From NCBI GenBank assembly GCA_905198295.1, contig CAJKBW010000049.1:1-23433 (forward strand): a stretch of 23,433 nt of DNA, in the 5' to 3' direction. The DNA is from an uncultured Oscillospiraceae bacterium (GTDB lineage Bacteria; Bacillota; Clostridia; Oscillospirales; Acutalibacteraceae). The stretch's first letter is position 1, and every line of letters begins with the position of its first letter. The notes below the pieces were generated by a model that worked only from the letters and a program-made list of their open reading frames with translations, had not been told where the DNA came from and ran no database searches. Both the position numbers and the translations under genes were made by a program. Below, piece after piece: positions 1 through 8,396 of the stretch.

Positions 1-655
1 CTTTGCCGAAATCCACATTGTCGCCGTCGGCCGGCTTAGTGGCCGAATCCGGGATTCCCAGCGCAGCCTTATCGGCCACCGTCTCCACAGTGTACACTTT
101 ATCATCAATGACGTACTGATCCGGGACCTGCTTGAGGGTGACGAGCGAGAAGGTGTCGAACTCCACACTGCCGCCGAAAATCACCAGATGCAGCTTTTCA
201 AACGCCTCAAGCGGCGTGTCGTACAGTGTACCGGTCAGCGGCAGAAGCCCGCTGTGCGTCCCCGCCTTCAGATCGCCGATTTCCCGGTCGAACATGATCT
301 TGCGCGCCGAATCGTCCATCTGCGCGCCCTCCGCCGGCGTATATGTGAACACCCCATCCATATATATCTGAGCGGTATCCTTCACCGTGAACGAAAACTG
401 CAGGTACTTTGCATCGCCGCACGATACCGGCGTGTCTTTGCCGAAATCCACATTGTCGCCGTCAGCCGGTTTGGTGGCTGAATCCGGGATCCCCAGCGCA
501 GCCTTATCGGCCACCGTCTGGTCAACGGTATACACCATACCGTCGATAACATAGTACTTTGACGGCTCTTCCTCTGCCGGGGCGGCGCCCGCCGCCATCG
601 CAGCGCCGGCGAGCGCAATTGTCATTGCGGATATTGCTGCCAACAACTTTTTCAT
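1..655 (-). CDS. Secreted protein of tandem ~145-residue repeats, 3' end outside window
   Basis: Open from an ATG at 655 to the window edge (218 codons visible, no stop), so the gene is truncated only by the window. AAGGAG lies 8 bases before the start. Residues 1-24 form a signal peptide (MKKLL, then a hydrophobic Ala-rich stretch ending near AAGAAP). The mature part is repetitive: residues 35-73 (YVIDGMVYTV...VADKAALGIP...DNVDFGK) recur almost unchanged at 181-218, a period of 145-146 residues, and the DNA of the two copies (about 1-100 and 436-536) is also close to identical. Each module ends in a segment like DTFSLVT. The same module occurs, more diverged, three times in the upstream 810-residue protein, from which this gene is 62 bp away in the same direction. 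Role unknown; a surface or carbohydrate-binding beta-rich repeat protein is my inference. There are no membrane spans after the signal peptide in the visible part. Confidence 0.75.
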   Translation of the reverse strand, partial: MKKLLAAISAMTIALAGAAMAAGAAPAEEEPSKYYVIDGMVYTVDQTVADKAALGIPDSATKPADGDNVDFGKDTPVSCGDAKYLQFSFTVKDTAQIYMDGVFTYTPAEGAQMDDSARKIMFDREIGDLKAGTHSGLLPLTGTLYDTPLEAFEKLHLVIFGGSVEFDTFSLVTLKQVPDQYVIDDKVYTVETVADKAALGIPDSATKPADGDNVDFGK

Positions 656-717
656 TGCCCTTGCTCCTTTTCCGTTTAATTTATTGTTCAGGCCGCATAC
701 CGGCGGCCAGAGTGCGC

Positions 718-3150
718 TCATTCGATCGGGACAAATCCGCCGTCATACGGCGTAACCGTCACCAAAGCAAACTGGTCAACCGTGATATAACCGCCCTCCG
801 GATTGGCCAGATACAGCCCCTCAATCTCCCCGAGTGCATTGTGATACACCGTACCCTCGAGGGGGATGACGCCGCGGTAGTGTCCCGGCGGAAGCCCGCC
901 GCCTCCGCGCAGCACGCGGTCGAAATGGATGTTGCCTGCCTCACGGTCGCCGTCAAACCGGACGTCGATATACAGCGTACGCTCATAGACGGTGAAATCA
1001 TAGGCCAGATGAGTCGCCGTCCCGCAGGCGATACGGTCGGTCGGCCCATAGAGGGCGTCGTTCTGGTTAAGCGGTCCGGCCGGTATATTCAGCGCGGCAC
1101 GCCCGACCCGCTCGTGCACCAGATACGGCACGCCGTCCAGACCGGTATACAGTTGGCCCGCGTCCGGCTTTTCCACCCGCTGCGCCGTCACCAGCGCAAA
1201 CTGCCGCACAGTGATATTGCCTCCATACAGGCCGCGGCGTTCGATGATCGTGCCGAAATAGTTGGTACCGTCTTCCATCTGCGGCAGATACGCGCCGATA
1301 TCGACGAGCAGCTTATAGCTGCCCGGGCGCAGGCCGCGCGGACACCCCAGCAGGGTATGCAGCTCGATATTCATCGTGCCCGCGTCGCGGTTGCCGAAGC
1401 GTACGATCACCGGCACCTGCGCGTCGCCGCCCTGCCCCTGATTGACGGTCAGATCCACTGCCAGATAACATCCGGTGTGATACAGCGGCTGCACCACCGG
1501 CTCATGATACCATTCATCGGAATTCATGCTGTCAGGCAGGACGCTTATATCTCCCGCCGGCAGCCCCAGCGCCTGCGCATCCGCCGTTACTTGAGCGACA
1601 CGGAAGGTATTGCCATCGGTGGCGGTGTATATATCTGCGGGAAGCGCGGCCGCTGAAGCATCCACCAGCCGGAACGCCTGTATCGTGAGGCTTCCGCTGC
1701 CGGTAACCTGCACGGCGGTACCGCTGCAGACGGCGCCGAACGGCACCCATTTTTCCAGATTCACATAGCCGGTATAGCGTCCCGCCGGCAGGCCGTCGGC
1801 ATACCCGAATTTCTCATGGATCGCCACCGCGGCCGCCGGTACGCCGTCCGAAGAAAAATTGACGGTCACATGTACACAGGCACCCGATTCCACAACCAGA
1901 TCCACATACAGACGCTGGTGGGTATATATCCCGCCGAAGCTGCCCGCATACACCGTATCGGTGCCCGCAGCAGCGGACGCCGGCACACCGAGCGCAGCAC
2001 GATCCGCCACGATATTGTCGGTCTGCCAGTCATCGGCATCCCCCACGTTGGGCTGCGCCGCAATCTGCGCCGCATCCGGCATGGTCATCAGGCGGTAAAA
2101 CGCATAGCTATCATGGATCGCGGCACCGTATCCGGCACAGCCCGACTCATCCAGAAGGGCGCGCAGTGCGTTCAGCTGCGCGATCATCGCGTCCGCACCG
2201 ACCGAATCATAAGTGATATACCACGGGTCGCTGAGCGTCTCCCGCGGGGCGCATTCCGCACCCACCATGATCTGGCAGCCATTCACTGCGGCAAAAGCAA
2301 TCTCATCCGCGGCAATTTCGTACTGCGCCTGCGCCGAATTGCGGTAGGCCATGATCGCCAGCGACTGGCACTTTCTGGTCAGCACATCCATCAGCGGCAC
2401 CACCGCGCCGGTTTCATCCGAAACCGTATCTGTGCTGCCGCCCATCCACGCGTTGATGTCCAGCGCGAACTCCAGCGACTGCGCATCGCATGCGGCGCGC
2501 GCCGCGGTTACGTAGTCGGCACAGGACTGGAGATTCTGCGCGCGGGCCGGCTGTCCGTTCCTGTCGTGGTCCCAGTCCGGCTCCAGATCGATATGGATGC
2601 CGTACAGCTTCTCGCTGTCGGCCGACGCGCGCGCGTTAATGGCGGCCGCACGGCTGATCAGCGCGGCCGTTTCGGCGTAGCCGAGCGACGCATCCCACCA
2701 GTCATACGCCGCGTCGCCGGATGTCGCAGTCAGCAGCGACACCCGCACGCCGATCGCGCTGCACGACGCAATGAAGCTGCGCAGCTGGTCTTCACCGACA
2801 TAGCCCGGGGCAACCACCCCGCCGTTTGCCGCCACCTGCTCATCGTCCATCAGGTAGGCGCAGCCAAGATAAATCTCTGTGAAATGGTTTTTAGCCAGCA
2901 TATCCAGCAGCAGCTGGGCATCCATGTCCACACGCGGGTCATCCCCGACAATTACGCGGATGTCCCACACCCACATTCCCAGCGCGGTGTTCGTGTCACT
3001 GCTGTCACGGAAGGTGAGCACCTTGCCGCTGTACGGCCCCGATCCATCCGCTGCGGCCGGGCTCACGCCTGCTGTCAGCAGCGCCGCCGCAACGGCCAGT
3101 GCCGCGCAGATTCCCGCCGCACGCCGGATTCCGGCTGTTTTCCGATTCAT
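718..3150 (-). CDS. Secreted GH18-like TIM-barrel protein with three C-terminal repeat modules
   Basis: 810 residues. The ATG at 3150 follows GAGGAGAGGGG. Residues 1-35 are a signal peptide (RRAAGICAALAVAAALLTAG, cleavage near AAADG). Residues about 55-360 look like a glycoside hydrolase TIM barrel: ALGMWVWDIR on an early strand, YGIHIDLEPDW at 183-193, LAIMAYRN at 264-271 and AAIHDSYAFYRL at 343-354. In GH18 the strand-4 motif is DGxDxDxE. Here the first two Asp positions are Tyr and His, but D188 and the acid-position E190 remain, and MAYRN sits where GH18 has MxYD. Residues 378-500, 508-657 and 667-800 are three diverged copies of one module (VADRAALGVP-type start, ITVDQFALVT-type end), also present in the next gene. 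Predicted extracellular; polysaccharide hydrolysis or binding is inferred. It is the tenth gene of the operon, 51 bp after a permease gene. Confidence 0.8.
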   Translation of the reverse strand: MNRKTAGIRRAAGICAALAVAAALLTAGVSPAAADGSGPYSGKVLTFRDSSDTNTALGMWVWDIRVIVGDDPRVDMDAQLLLDMLAKNHFTEIYLGCAYLMDDEQVAANGGVVAPGYVGEDQLRSFIASCSAIGVRVSLLTATSGDAAYDWWDASLGYAETAALISRAAAINARASADSEKLYGIHIDLEPDWDHDRNGQPARAQNLQSCADYVTAARAACDAQSLEFALDINAWMGGSTDTVSDETGAVVPLMDVLTRKCQSLAIMAYRNSAQAQYEIAADEIAFAAVNGCQIMVGAECAPRETLSDPWYITYDSVGADAMIAQLNALRALLDESGCAGYGAAIHDSYAFYRLMTMPDAAQIAAQPNVGDADDWQTDNIVADRAALGVPASAAAGTDTVYAGSFGGIYTHQRLYVDLVVESGACVHVTVNFSSDGVPAAAVAIHEKFGYADGLPAGRYTGYVNLEKWVPFGAVCSGTAVQVTGSGSLTIQAFRLVDASAAALPADIYTATDGNTFRVAQVTADAQALGLPAGDISVLPDSMNSDEWYHEPVVQPLYHTGCYLAVDLTVNQGQGGDAQVPVIVRFGNRDAGTMNIELHTLLGCPRGLRPGSYKLLVDIGAYLPQMEDGTNYFGTIIERRGLYGGNITVRQFALVTAQRVEKPDAGQLYTGLDGVPYLVHERVGRAALNIPAGPLNQNDALYGPTDRIACGTATHLAYDFTVYERTLYIDVRFDGDREAGNIHFDRVLRGGGGLPPGHYRGVIPLEGTVYHNALGEIEGLYLANPEGGYITVDQFALVTVTPYDGGFVPIE

Positions 3151-3201
3151 TGCTTTGAAACACCCCTCTCCTCATAAATCCGTTGGCAAAAACCTTTTTG
3201 A

Positions 3202-4125
3202 TCAGCCGACGATGCCGGTCTGCTCAATCGACTGGATGAAGAACCGCTGGCATACCACATAAACGAGCATCAGCGGCAGGATAATCAGCAGGGTGGAGGC
3301 GGCAAAAATGATCGACTGATACGCTTCAAAATCCGCAGGCGATACAAAGCTGTATCCGCCCCCGCCTACCTTCGTCTGCACATCATAGCCAAGCGACTGC
3401 AGGATGCGCGCCAGCGTCGGATAACTGCCCGCGAACAGCGGTGTGTACGAGTTTTCCGCCCACTGCCACACAAACGAAAACAGGAAAATCGTTACCATTG
3501 TGGGCAGTCCGCTGCGCAGCATGATCCGCAGGAAGACCTGAAGCGGCCCCGCACCGTCAATCGCCGCGGCCTCGTCGATTTCCCGCGGGATACCACGGTA
3601 ATACTGCCGCGCAAGGAAAATATACAGCCCGCACCGCGGCCCGGTCGCGGTTACCCCGAACAGTATGAAAGGTGCCAGGCTGTTGATCAAACCGAAATTC
3701 TTGAAGTTCAGATACTGCGGGGTCAGCAGGATCTGGGTGGGGATAACCATCAGTATGATCACCAGTATGAACAGTAACCGGTTGCCCTTGAACCGGAAAC
3801 GCGCAAAGCCGTACCCCACTACCGTGCAGGAAAGAGCCTGCAGCAGCCCCACAAGCCCGCACAGCAGCGTGGTCGTGCCCACGCGCCGATAATAGTCGAG
3901 ATACTTCACCGCATCGGCGTAATTCGCCAAGGTAAAGTGCTTCGGGATCGCCTTTACGGTACGGTCATACAGGTCGGTGGGGGTCATAAAGGACATCGAT
4001 ATCTTGTTGAGCAGCGGGCTGAGGATGATATAGCAGATGCTCAGGATGAACACGCAGCGCAGTACGCTGAGTATCAGCTGCGTGAGCCGGCGGCGGGTAA
4101 AGCTGCGGTGTATGCGCTCAGTCAC
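3202..4125 (-). CDS. Carbohydrate ABC transporter permease, MalG type (second pair)
   Basis: 307 residues, an inner-membrane permease of the binding-protein-dependent sugar importer family (MalG/CUT1 type). It has about six hydrophobic spans (for example 16-37, 84-106, 117-139, 150-172) and a well-kept EAA loop at 185-191 (EAAAIDG), which in this family contacts the ATPase. The start is GTG at 4125, read with GAGGAAGGTG about 8 bases upstream; there is no suitable ATG nearby. It overlaps the upstream permease gene by 8 bp, so the two are probably translationally coupled and form a heterodimer. The short C terminus (IEQTGIVG) is typical of MalG-like subunits. No ATP-binding gene lies in the window. 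Substrate unknown. Confidence 0.92.
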   Translation of the reverse strand: MTERIHRSFTRRRLTQLILSVLRCVFILSICYIILSPLLNKISMSFMTPTDLYDRTVKAIPKHFTLANYADAVKYLDYYRRVGTTTLLCGLVGLLQALSCTVVGYGFARFRFKGNRLLFILVIILMVIPTQILLTPQYLNFKNFGLINSLAPFILFGVTATGPRCGLYIFLARQYYRGIPREIDEAAAIDGAGPLQVFLRIMLRSGLPTMVTIFLFSFVWQWAENSYTPLFAGSYPTLARILQSLGYDVQTKVGGGGYSFVSPADFEAYQSIIFAASTLLIILPLMLVYVVCQRFFIQSIEQTGIVG

Positions 4126-5038
4126 GATAAAACACCTTCCTCGAAATCAGGGCAAAGGTCACGCCCAGCACCGCAAAAATCAGGATGAAGTACAGCCAGG
4201 CCGAGGCCGACGCGACACCGAAATTCTTCAGGCCGGTCAGGTCGTTCCAGATGGACTTGATCAGCGGATTATTGATGTTGGTGAACGAATCGATGACGGT
4301 ATACACCACATTGAGCAGGATATACGGCCCGCTCATCGGAAAAGTGATTTTCCAGAAATTCACCCACGCCGTCGCGCCTTCGATATTGGAGGACTCATAA
4401 ATCGACGGCGATATGGTATTCAGCCCGCCGAGAAACAGGATGATCTGGATGCCCGATTTAGCCACAATCCCGCTGATATTCCCGGTTGCCGCCGCGACAA
4501 ACTGCGTTATCTCCGCCGGCAGGCTTCCGGCAAACAGCGTATTGACAAATGCCAGCGCCGATTCGGTGGCCTCCAGCGAGCCGGTACTCACCGCGGGGTC
4601 CCGGCTAAGCACCATATTGATGATCGTGTTCGCGTCCATGACCGCAAACACGCCTGACGACACCACTACTGGCAGAAAGAAGATCGCCCGCGCGAGCGTG
4701 CGCCCGTGAAACGGTTTATGCAGAATCAACGCCGCAAAAAAGCTGAAGGGCACCACGATCAGCGTATCGCGCACCGTCATCTGAAACGACTCCACCATCT
4801 TCGCGCGGAACGCCGTATTCACCAGCAAGATATACCGGTAATTCTCCAGCCCTTTCGGCACCAGCGTATAGCCACTTTCGACGATCTGGATGTCGTGAAA
4901 GCTAAAGATCACCGACTGCACGATCGGTATGGCGATAAGGAACAGGAAGCCGATGAGAAACGGCGCAATGAACGCATACCCCAGCCGGTCCCTCCGCGCC
5001 ATCAGGTCATGCCGCACCGTTTTGGACTTGCCGCTCAT
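4118..5038 (-). CDS. Sugar ABC transporter permease, MalF type (second pair)
   Basis: 306 residues, partner of the following MalG-type permease. It opens with a cytoplasmic basic stretch and the family's typical first span (YAFIAPFLIGFLFLIAIPIV, residues 21-40), followed by further spans. The EAA loop is at 214-234 and is atypical: YESSNIEGATAW replaces the usual YEAA.IDGA, so both Ala positions are Ser. A longer than usual extracellular stretch (about 143-190) separates two spans. The ATG at 5038 has a very strong AGGAGGAGGTGAG site and overlaps the DUF5696 stop by 4 bp (ATGA), so translation is likely coupled. The pairing and operon position suggest a permease dimer serving whatever ligand the DUF5696 and barrel proteins handle. 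That link is inferred from gene order only. Confidence 0.92.
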   Translation of the reverse strand: MSGKSKTVRHDLMARRDRLGYAFIAPFLIGFLFLIAIPIVQSVIFSFHDIQIVESGYTLVPKGLENYRYILLVNTAFRAKMVESFQMTVRDTLIVVPFSFFAALILHKPFHGRTLARAIFFLPVVVSSGVFAVMDANTIINMVLSRDPAVSTGSLEATESALAFVNTLFAGSLPAEITQFVAAATGNISGIVAKSGIQIILFLGGLNTISPSIYESSNIEGATAWVNFWKITFPMSGPYILLNVVYTVIDSFTNINNPLIKSIWNDLTGLKNFGVASASAWLYFILIFAVLGVTFALISRKVFYRD

Positions 5039-7644
5039 CCGCTCACCTCCTCCTGAATATGTGCATAGCTGCGCGCCTGTATCCGGATCCCCTCCGGCAG
5101 CTCGACCGCCTCAAAATTGTAATTCACCGCAACCGTGACCCCATTTTCATAGGTTACCCGCACGACACCGTCATTTTCCGTATAGCCGGTCATGCGGCTG
5201 CCGTACACCGGCGCAAGCGCGAGTGCCACCTCCTGCGCTATCCCACAGACCTTCTCTTTCTGATTGTCCGCACTGACCGCGCCGTACCGGTCATACGCAG
5301 TATCCTTGAGCAGCGCGTTGCCGGCCGCCATCAGGGTCGCATACGGTGCCGAACCGGTTTCGATGCATTTCAGCCGGTAAAGCTCAGGATCGCTCGCCCG
5401 GTTGAGCGAGGTCGCCGCGTACCGCACGCTGCCGGACAACACCGCCTGCACAAACGGCACGGTATCGGTCACCAGCGGGTGGGCGTTCGCCTGCATCGGC
5501 AGGCCGCAGACATAATCCGCATAGGGCAGCACATACACATTCGCCCCCCCAGTCATCAGCTCCAACCCGGCTTCCCGAAGGGCTGCCATCGTTTCGCCGG
5601 CTGTCTCCAGCGCTGCATTGCGCGAAACATAACGCCCTTCGGTGAAATCGCCGGACAGCTCGCTGCCCATATACGGCAGCGTCGCACCGGTCAGCCCCTG
5701 CGCCGTCGCTTTGCCGGCAAAGGTTTCCGCCATCGCGCCCATCACCGACGGACTGACCACATAGCCGAAGAGCCGGCTGCTGTCCGCGGAGAAATTCGCG
5801 GGGCTATATGTGGGCTTATAGGCCTTCTCGCTGACCACCGTGCGGGCGGCGTCACTTGAGGAACGGAAGCCGTCGAAAGCGCTGTCACGGTAGACGTACT
5901 GGAAATCCGCGTCCGGGAACAGCGATATCCCTCGGCTGCCGCAGTACTCCAGCAACGCGCGCAGGCCGGCCTGCCCGCCGAGCACTCTCTCCGCTTTCGC
6001 CTGCGAGGCCGGACCCGATTTGACGCCGCCCTTCTGCCAGCCGGTATACTGGATGACCAGGCGGCCGTCCGGCAGCGCGTCCGCAAGCTCCCCGATGAGC
6101 TCCTGTGCCTGGCCGAAGGTGGTCAGGGCGCGCAGCTTTTCTTTCGGGAAACCCAGGAACGGTTCGATGTCATCGATCGCGCCGAGCAGCTGCACCACCG
6201 CCGGCACCGTCGTATCGCCGGACGCCGACAGCCGGCCTTCGGCGGTCAGCTGCTCGCGGTATGCGGCGGCTATATCCATGAAATCCCGGCAGCCGGACGG
6301 AAAGGTATACGTCACTTCGACGGCGCTCAGGTCCACATTATCTGGGTAGCTGCGCACCGTGTTGCTGTCGGTCGGCAGCAGCTTTGTGGTCGCGTAATCC
6401 AGCAGTTTGAACCGGAAGCCAGCGGCACCCACCGGCTTATCCGCCGTACGCGGCATGACCAACAGACTCGCACCCGCCGCGCCCGCCGTGACCTCTGCAT
6501 AAAAGCCTCCGTCTGCATTCAACAGGCCGTACAGCGGGAAATATAGGTTTTCCTTCACCGATGTCCGGGAGGTCTGGTAGCGTGCATAATCCTCCCCATA
6601 TACCCGCTCCTCATAGTCCGATACGCTCGAGGATACCATGCGGCCGATATCCATCACCGCTCCGCAGCCGTCCGGCAGCACCACCGTCGTGGAAGCGGCG
6701 CCATCCGCCGTGTTCCAGAACGGAAGTAGCACCAGGCTCTCCACCTTGAGCAGGCCGAGCACCGCCATCTCGTCGACACACACGCGCACTCGCAGCTGCC
6801 CGTCTTCCAGAGTGAATTCCACCGGCAGGGTGAAGTGGCTGTTGTCGGAGCCGCTGTCGCGGTAACCGGTCAGTCCGTTATCCCGGTCCCGATCCTCCTC
6901 GGTATACCCGATCTTCTCAAAATACGTAAGCAGCCGGTTAGTTTCCAATACCGACGGGTTGCTCTTGAGCAGGTAGATCCGCCCGAGCTGCTCAAGTTTC
7001 GTATAGGTTTTCTTGAGTGTGGCCAGCACCTGCTGATCCGTGATCGACGCGGTATCCGCCAGGCTATAGTAGCGGCTGAAATACAGGATCTCATCCGCGG
7101 AAAGCTGCGCCTCGATTTCATGATACCGTTCCTCGGTGAGCGCCTGCGGATACAGCCCCTGTCTCGCGGTGCGCCCGAAAAGATACTCCACCCGCAGGCC
7201 GTTGTCCAGCCGGCTGGTTTTCGTCTGGCCATACTGTACGCAGTCGTCATAGGAATACATCGTCTTTTCCGACTCGTTGGCGGTGATGACGTTGGCATAC
7301 AGCAGCGACGTGTAACGCCCCTGCGAAAGCAGGTCGAACTCCAGTCGGTTCTGCGGGTTGGAATACCACACTCCGCCATCAGCGGTACGCACCGCCAGTT
7401 CGCCGGTCGTTTCGTGATAATACAGCGCCGCCCCGCCGTTTTCCGCTACAAGGGTCATCCGTTCCAGCCCAAGCATCTCGGCCGACTGCTCGAGCGCATC
7501 GGCGTTGGTCGGCCAGTCCGCGATAACCGCCTGGGTCAGCTCGGGATACAGACGCGCCTCCGACGCGCCTCCGGCAAGAAGCAGCCCGGCCAGAAGGCCG
7601 ATCACCACCCCGGCAGCGATAAGACGATACAAAATCCTGCGCAT
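5035..7644 (-). CDS. DUF5696 domain-containing membrane-anchored or secreted protein
   Basis: 869 residues. The ATG at 7644 is preceded by GAGGAGGTGAG, which lies inside the end of the Yip1 gene 4 bp upstream. Residues 1-28 are a signal peptide or N-terminal anchor (basic RRILYR, then IAAGVVIGLLAGLLLAGG). The N-terminal part contains a beta segment, GELAVRTADGGVWYSNP at 81-97. At 323-329 is LPDGCGA, which I match to the LPDGSGA signature of DUF5696 proteins. The following region (about 500-800) has the alternating strand-helix look of a barrel, with IQYTGWQKGG near 530 and DADFQYVY near 580. The C terminus is a beta region (NGVTVAVNYNF). DUF5696 has no established activity that I know of; a glycosidase-like extracytoplasmic domain is inference. 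It sits between Yip1 and the second permease pair and overlaps the latter by 4 bp. Confidence 0.8.
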   Translation of the reverse strand: MRRILYRLIAAGVVIGLLAGLLLAGGASEARLYPELTQAVIADWPTNADALEQSAEMLGLERMTLVAENGGAALYYHETTGELAVRTADGGVWYSNPQNRLEFDLLSQGRYTSLLYANVITANESEKTMYSYDDCVQYGQTKTSRLDNGLRVEYLFGRTARQGLYPQALTEERYHEIEAQLSADEILYFSRYYSLADTASITDQQVLATLKKTYTKLEQLGRIYLLKSNPSVLETNRLLTYFEKIGYTEEDRDRDNGLTGYRDSGSDNSHFTLPVEFTLEDGQLRVRVCVDEMAVLGLLKVESLVLLPFWNTADGAASTTVVLPDGCGAVMDIGRMVSSSVSDYEERVYGEDYARYQTSRTSVKENLYFPLYGLLNADGGFYAEVTAGAAGASLLVMPRTADKPVGAAGFRFKLLDYATTKLLPTDSNTVRSYPDNVDLSAVEVTYTFPSGCRDFMDIAAAYREQLTAEGRLSASGDTTVPAVVQLLGAIDDIEPFLGFPKEKLRALTTFGQAQELIGELADALPDGRLVIQYTGWQKGGVKSGPASQAKAERVLGGQAGLRALLEYCGSRGISLFPDADFQYVYRDSAFDGFRSSSDAARTVVSEKAYKPTYSPANFSADSSRLFGYVVSPSVMGAMAETFAGKATAQGLTGATLPYMGSELSGDFTEGRYVSRNAALETAGETMAALREAGLELMTGGANVYVLPYADYVCGLPMQANAHPLVTDTVPFVQAVLSGSVRYAATSLNRASDPELYRLKCIETGSAPYATLMAAGNALLKDTAYDRYGAVSADNQKEKVCGIAQEVALALAPVYGSRMTGYTENDGVVRVTYENGVTVAVNYNFEAVELPEGIRIQARSYAHIQEEVSG

Positions 7645-7648
7645 GCAC

Positions 7649-8275
7649 TCACCTCCTCAGCTGCAGCTCAACGCAGATGCCCCGGATATACGACAGCATG
7701 TCGTCCACGATCGAGAGGAACAGTACCGCCAGAAAGGCAATAAACACCATCGCGGCGACGGTCATAATCAACGCAAAAATCGCTTTCCGCACTGAAAACT
7801 GATGGATGGTCACCATGCCCGAAAACAGCAGCATAAGCGACAGCACCACCCCGATGGCCGACAGCATGCTGATGAAGGTCGCCTCCTCCGCCACCAGCAC
7901 CCGGCTGAGCAGCACTGCTATGAGCGTGGTGACGCTGTACGGCATAGTCGCGTAGCAGGCGGCCATGAAAATATCCCGGAAGCGCCCTTCCCCGTCCATT
8001 AGCACTGTGATCGACCAGTTGGCCACACACCACAGCAGCACCGGCACCAGCACCCCCGCCGCCGTGCGCAGAATATGAAATTGCCGGATGTTAACAACCG
8101 CAAAGCTCAACCCGGTATACACATTCTGGCATATCATCGCCGCCACCATCAGCAAAAGCAGCAATACGCACGACACCAGGCTGCCCTTATCCTCAAACCG
8201 CATCTCGTAAAAGCCACGGATCGGATGGGACAGAATCGTCAGGGAATAGCGGAGTCCGCCCAGTACTTTCTTCAT
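7649..8275 (-). CDS. Yip1-family integral membrane protein
   Basis: 208 residues from the ATG at 8275. A longer reading from a GTG at 8353 is possible, but that codon has no ribosome site and falls inside a hairpin, whereas AAAGGA lies 9 bases before 8275. After a short cytoplasmic segment (LTILSHPIRGFYEMRFEDKGS) there are about five membrane spans: SCVLLLLLMVAAMICQNVY, then AAGVLVPVLLWCVANWSITV, YSVTTLIAVLLSRVLVA, SMLSAIGVVLSLMLLFSGMV and AIFALIMTVAAMVFIAFLAV. The DGEGRF..IFMAACYATMPY stretch between the second and third spans is typical of bacterial Yip1-domain proteins. The molecular role of bacterial Yip1 proteins is not established. Placement immediately before DUF5696 with a 4-bp gap suggests the two act together at the membrane. 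Confidence 0.82.
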   Translation of the reverse strand: MKKVLGGLRYSLTILSHPIRGFYEMRFEDKGSLVSCVLLLLLMVAAMICQNVYTGLSFAVVNIRQFHILRTAAGVLVPVLLWCVANWSITVLMDGEGRFRDIFMAACYATMPYSVTTLIAVLLSRVLVAEEATFISMLSAIGVVLSLMLLFSGMVTIHQFSVRKAIFALIMTVAAMVFIAFLAVLFLSIVDDMLSYIRGICVELQLRR

Positions 8276-8396
8276 GTCCGTAACCATTCCTTTCTGGTGG
8301 GGAAGCCCCGCCGGCTCCGACAGAACCATTGTGAAGGTTTGCAAAACCTTCACAGGCGCTTTTTACCGTAAAAAGCGGATTTATCCAACGATAATT
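8276..8396 (-). other. Structured intergenic spacer inside the operon
   Basis: A 121-bp gap in an otherwise tight operon. It holds three inverted repeats: 8357-8377 (8-bp stem CGCTTTTT/AAAAAGCG, 5-base loop), 8331-8353 (perfect 10-bp stem GTGAAGGTTT/AAACCTTCAC, 3-base loop) and 8299-8309 (GGGG/CCCC, 3-base loop) just before the Yip1 ribosome site. None is followed by a U tract on the minus strand, so I do not call a terminator. An mRNA processing or stability element between the propeller gene and the Yip1 gene is the likeliest reading. Confidence 0.55.

Noticed and set aside
1816..3177. Long plus-strand open frame (453 codons)
   Set aside because: It lies wholly opposite the 810-residue secreted protein, is rich in Arg and His as antisense frames of GC-rich genes are, and has no ribosome site or family motif.
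8276..8353. N-terminal extension of the Yip1 gene from a GTG at 8353
   Set aside because: The GTG is part of a perfect hairpin without a ribosome site; AAAGGA is correctly placed for 8275.
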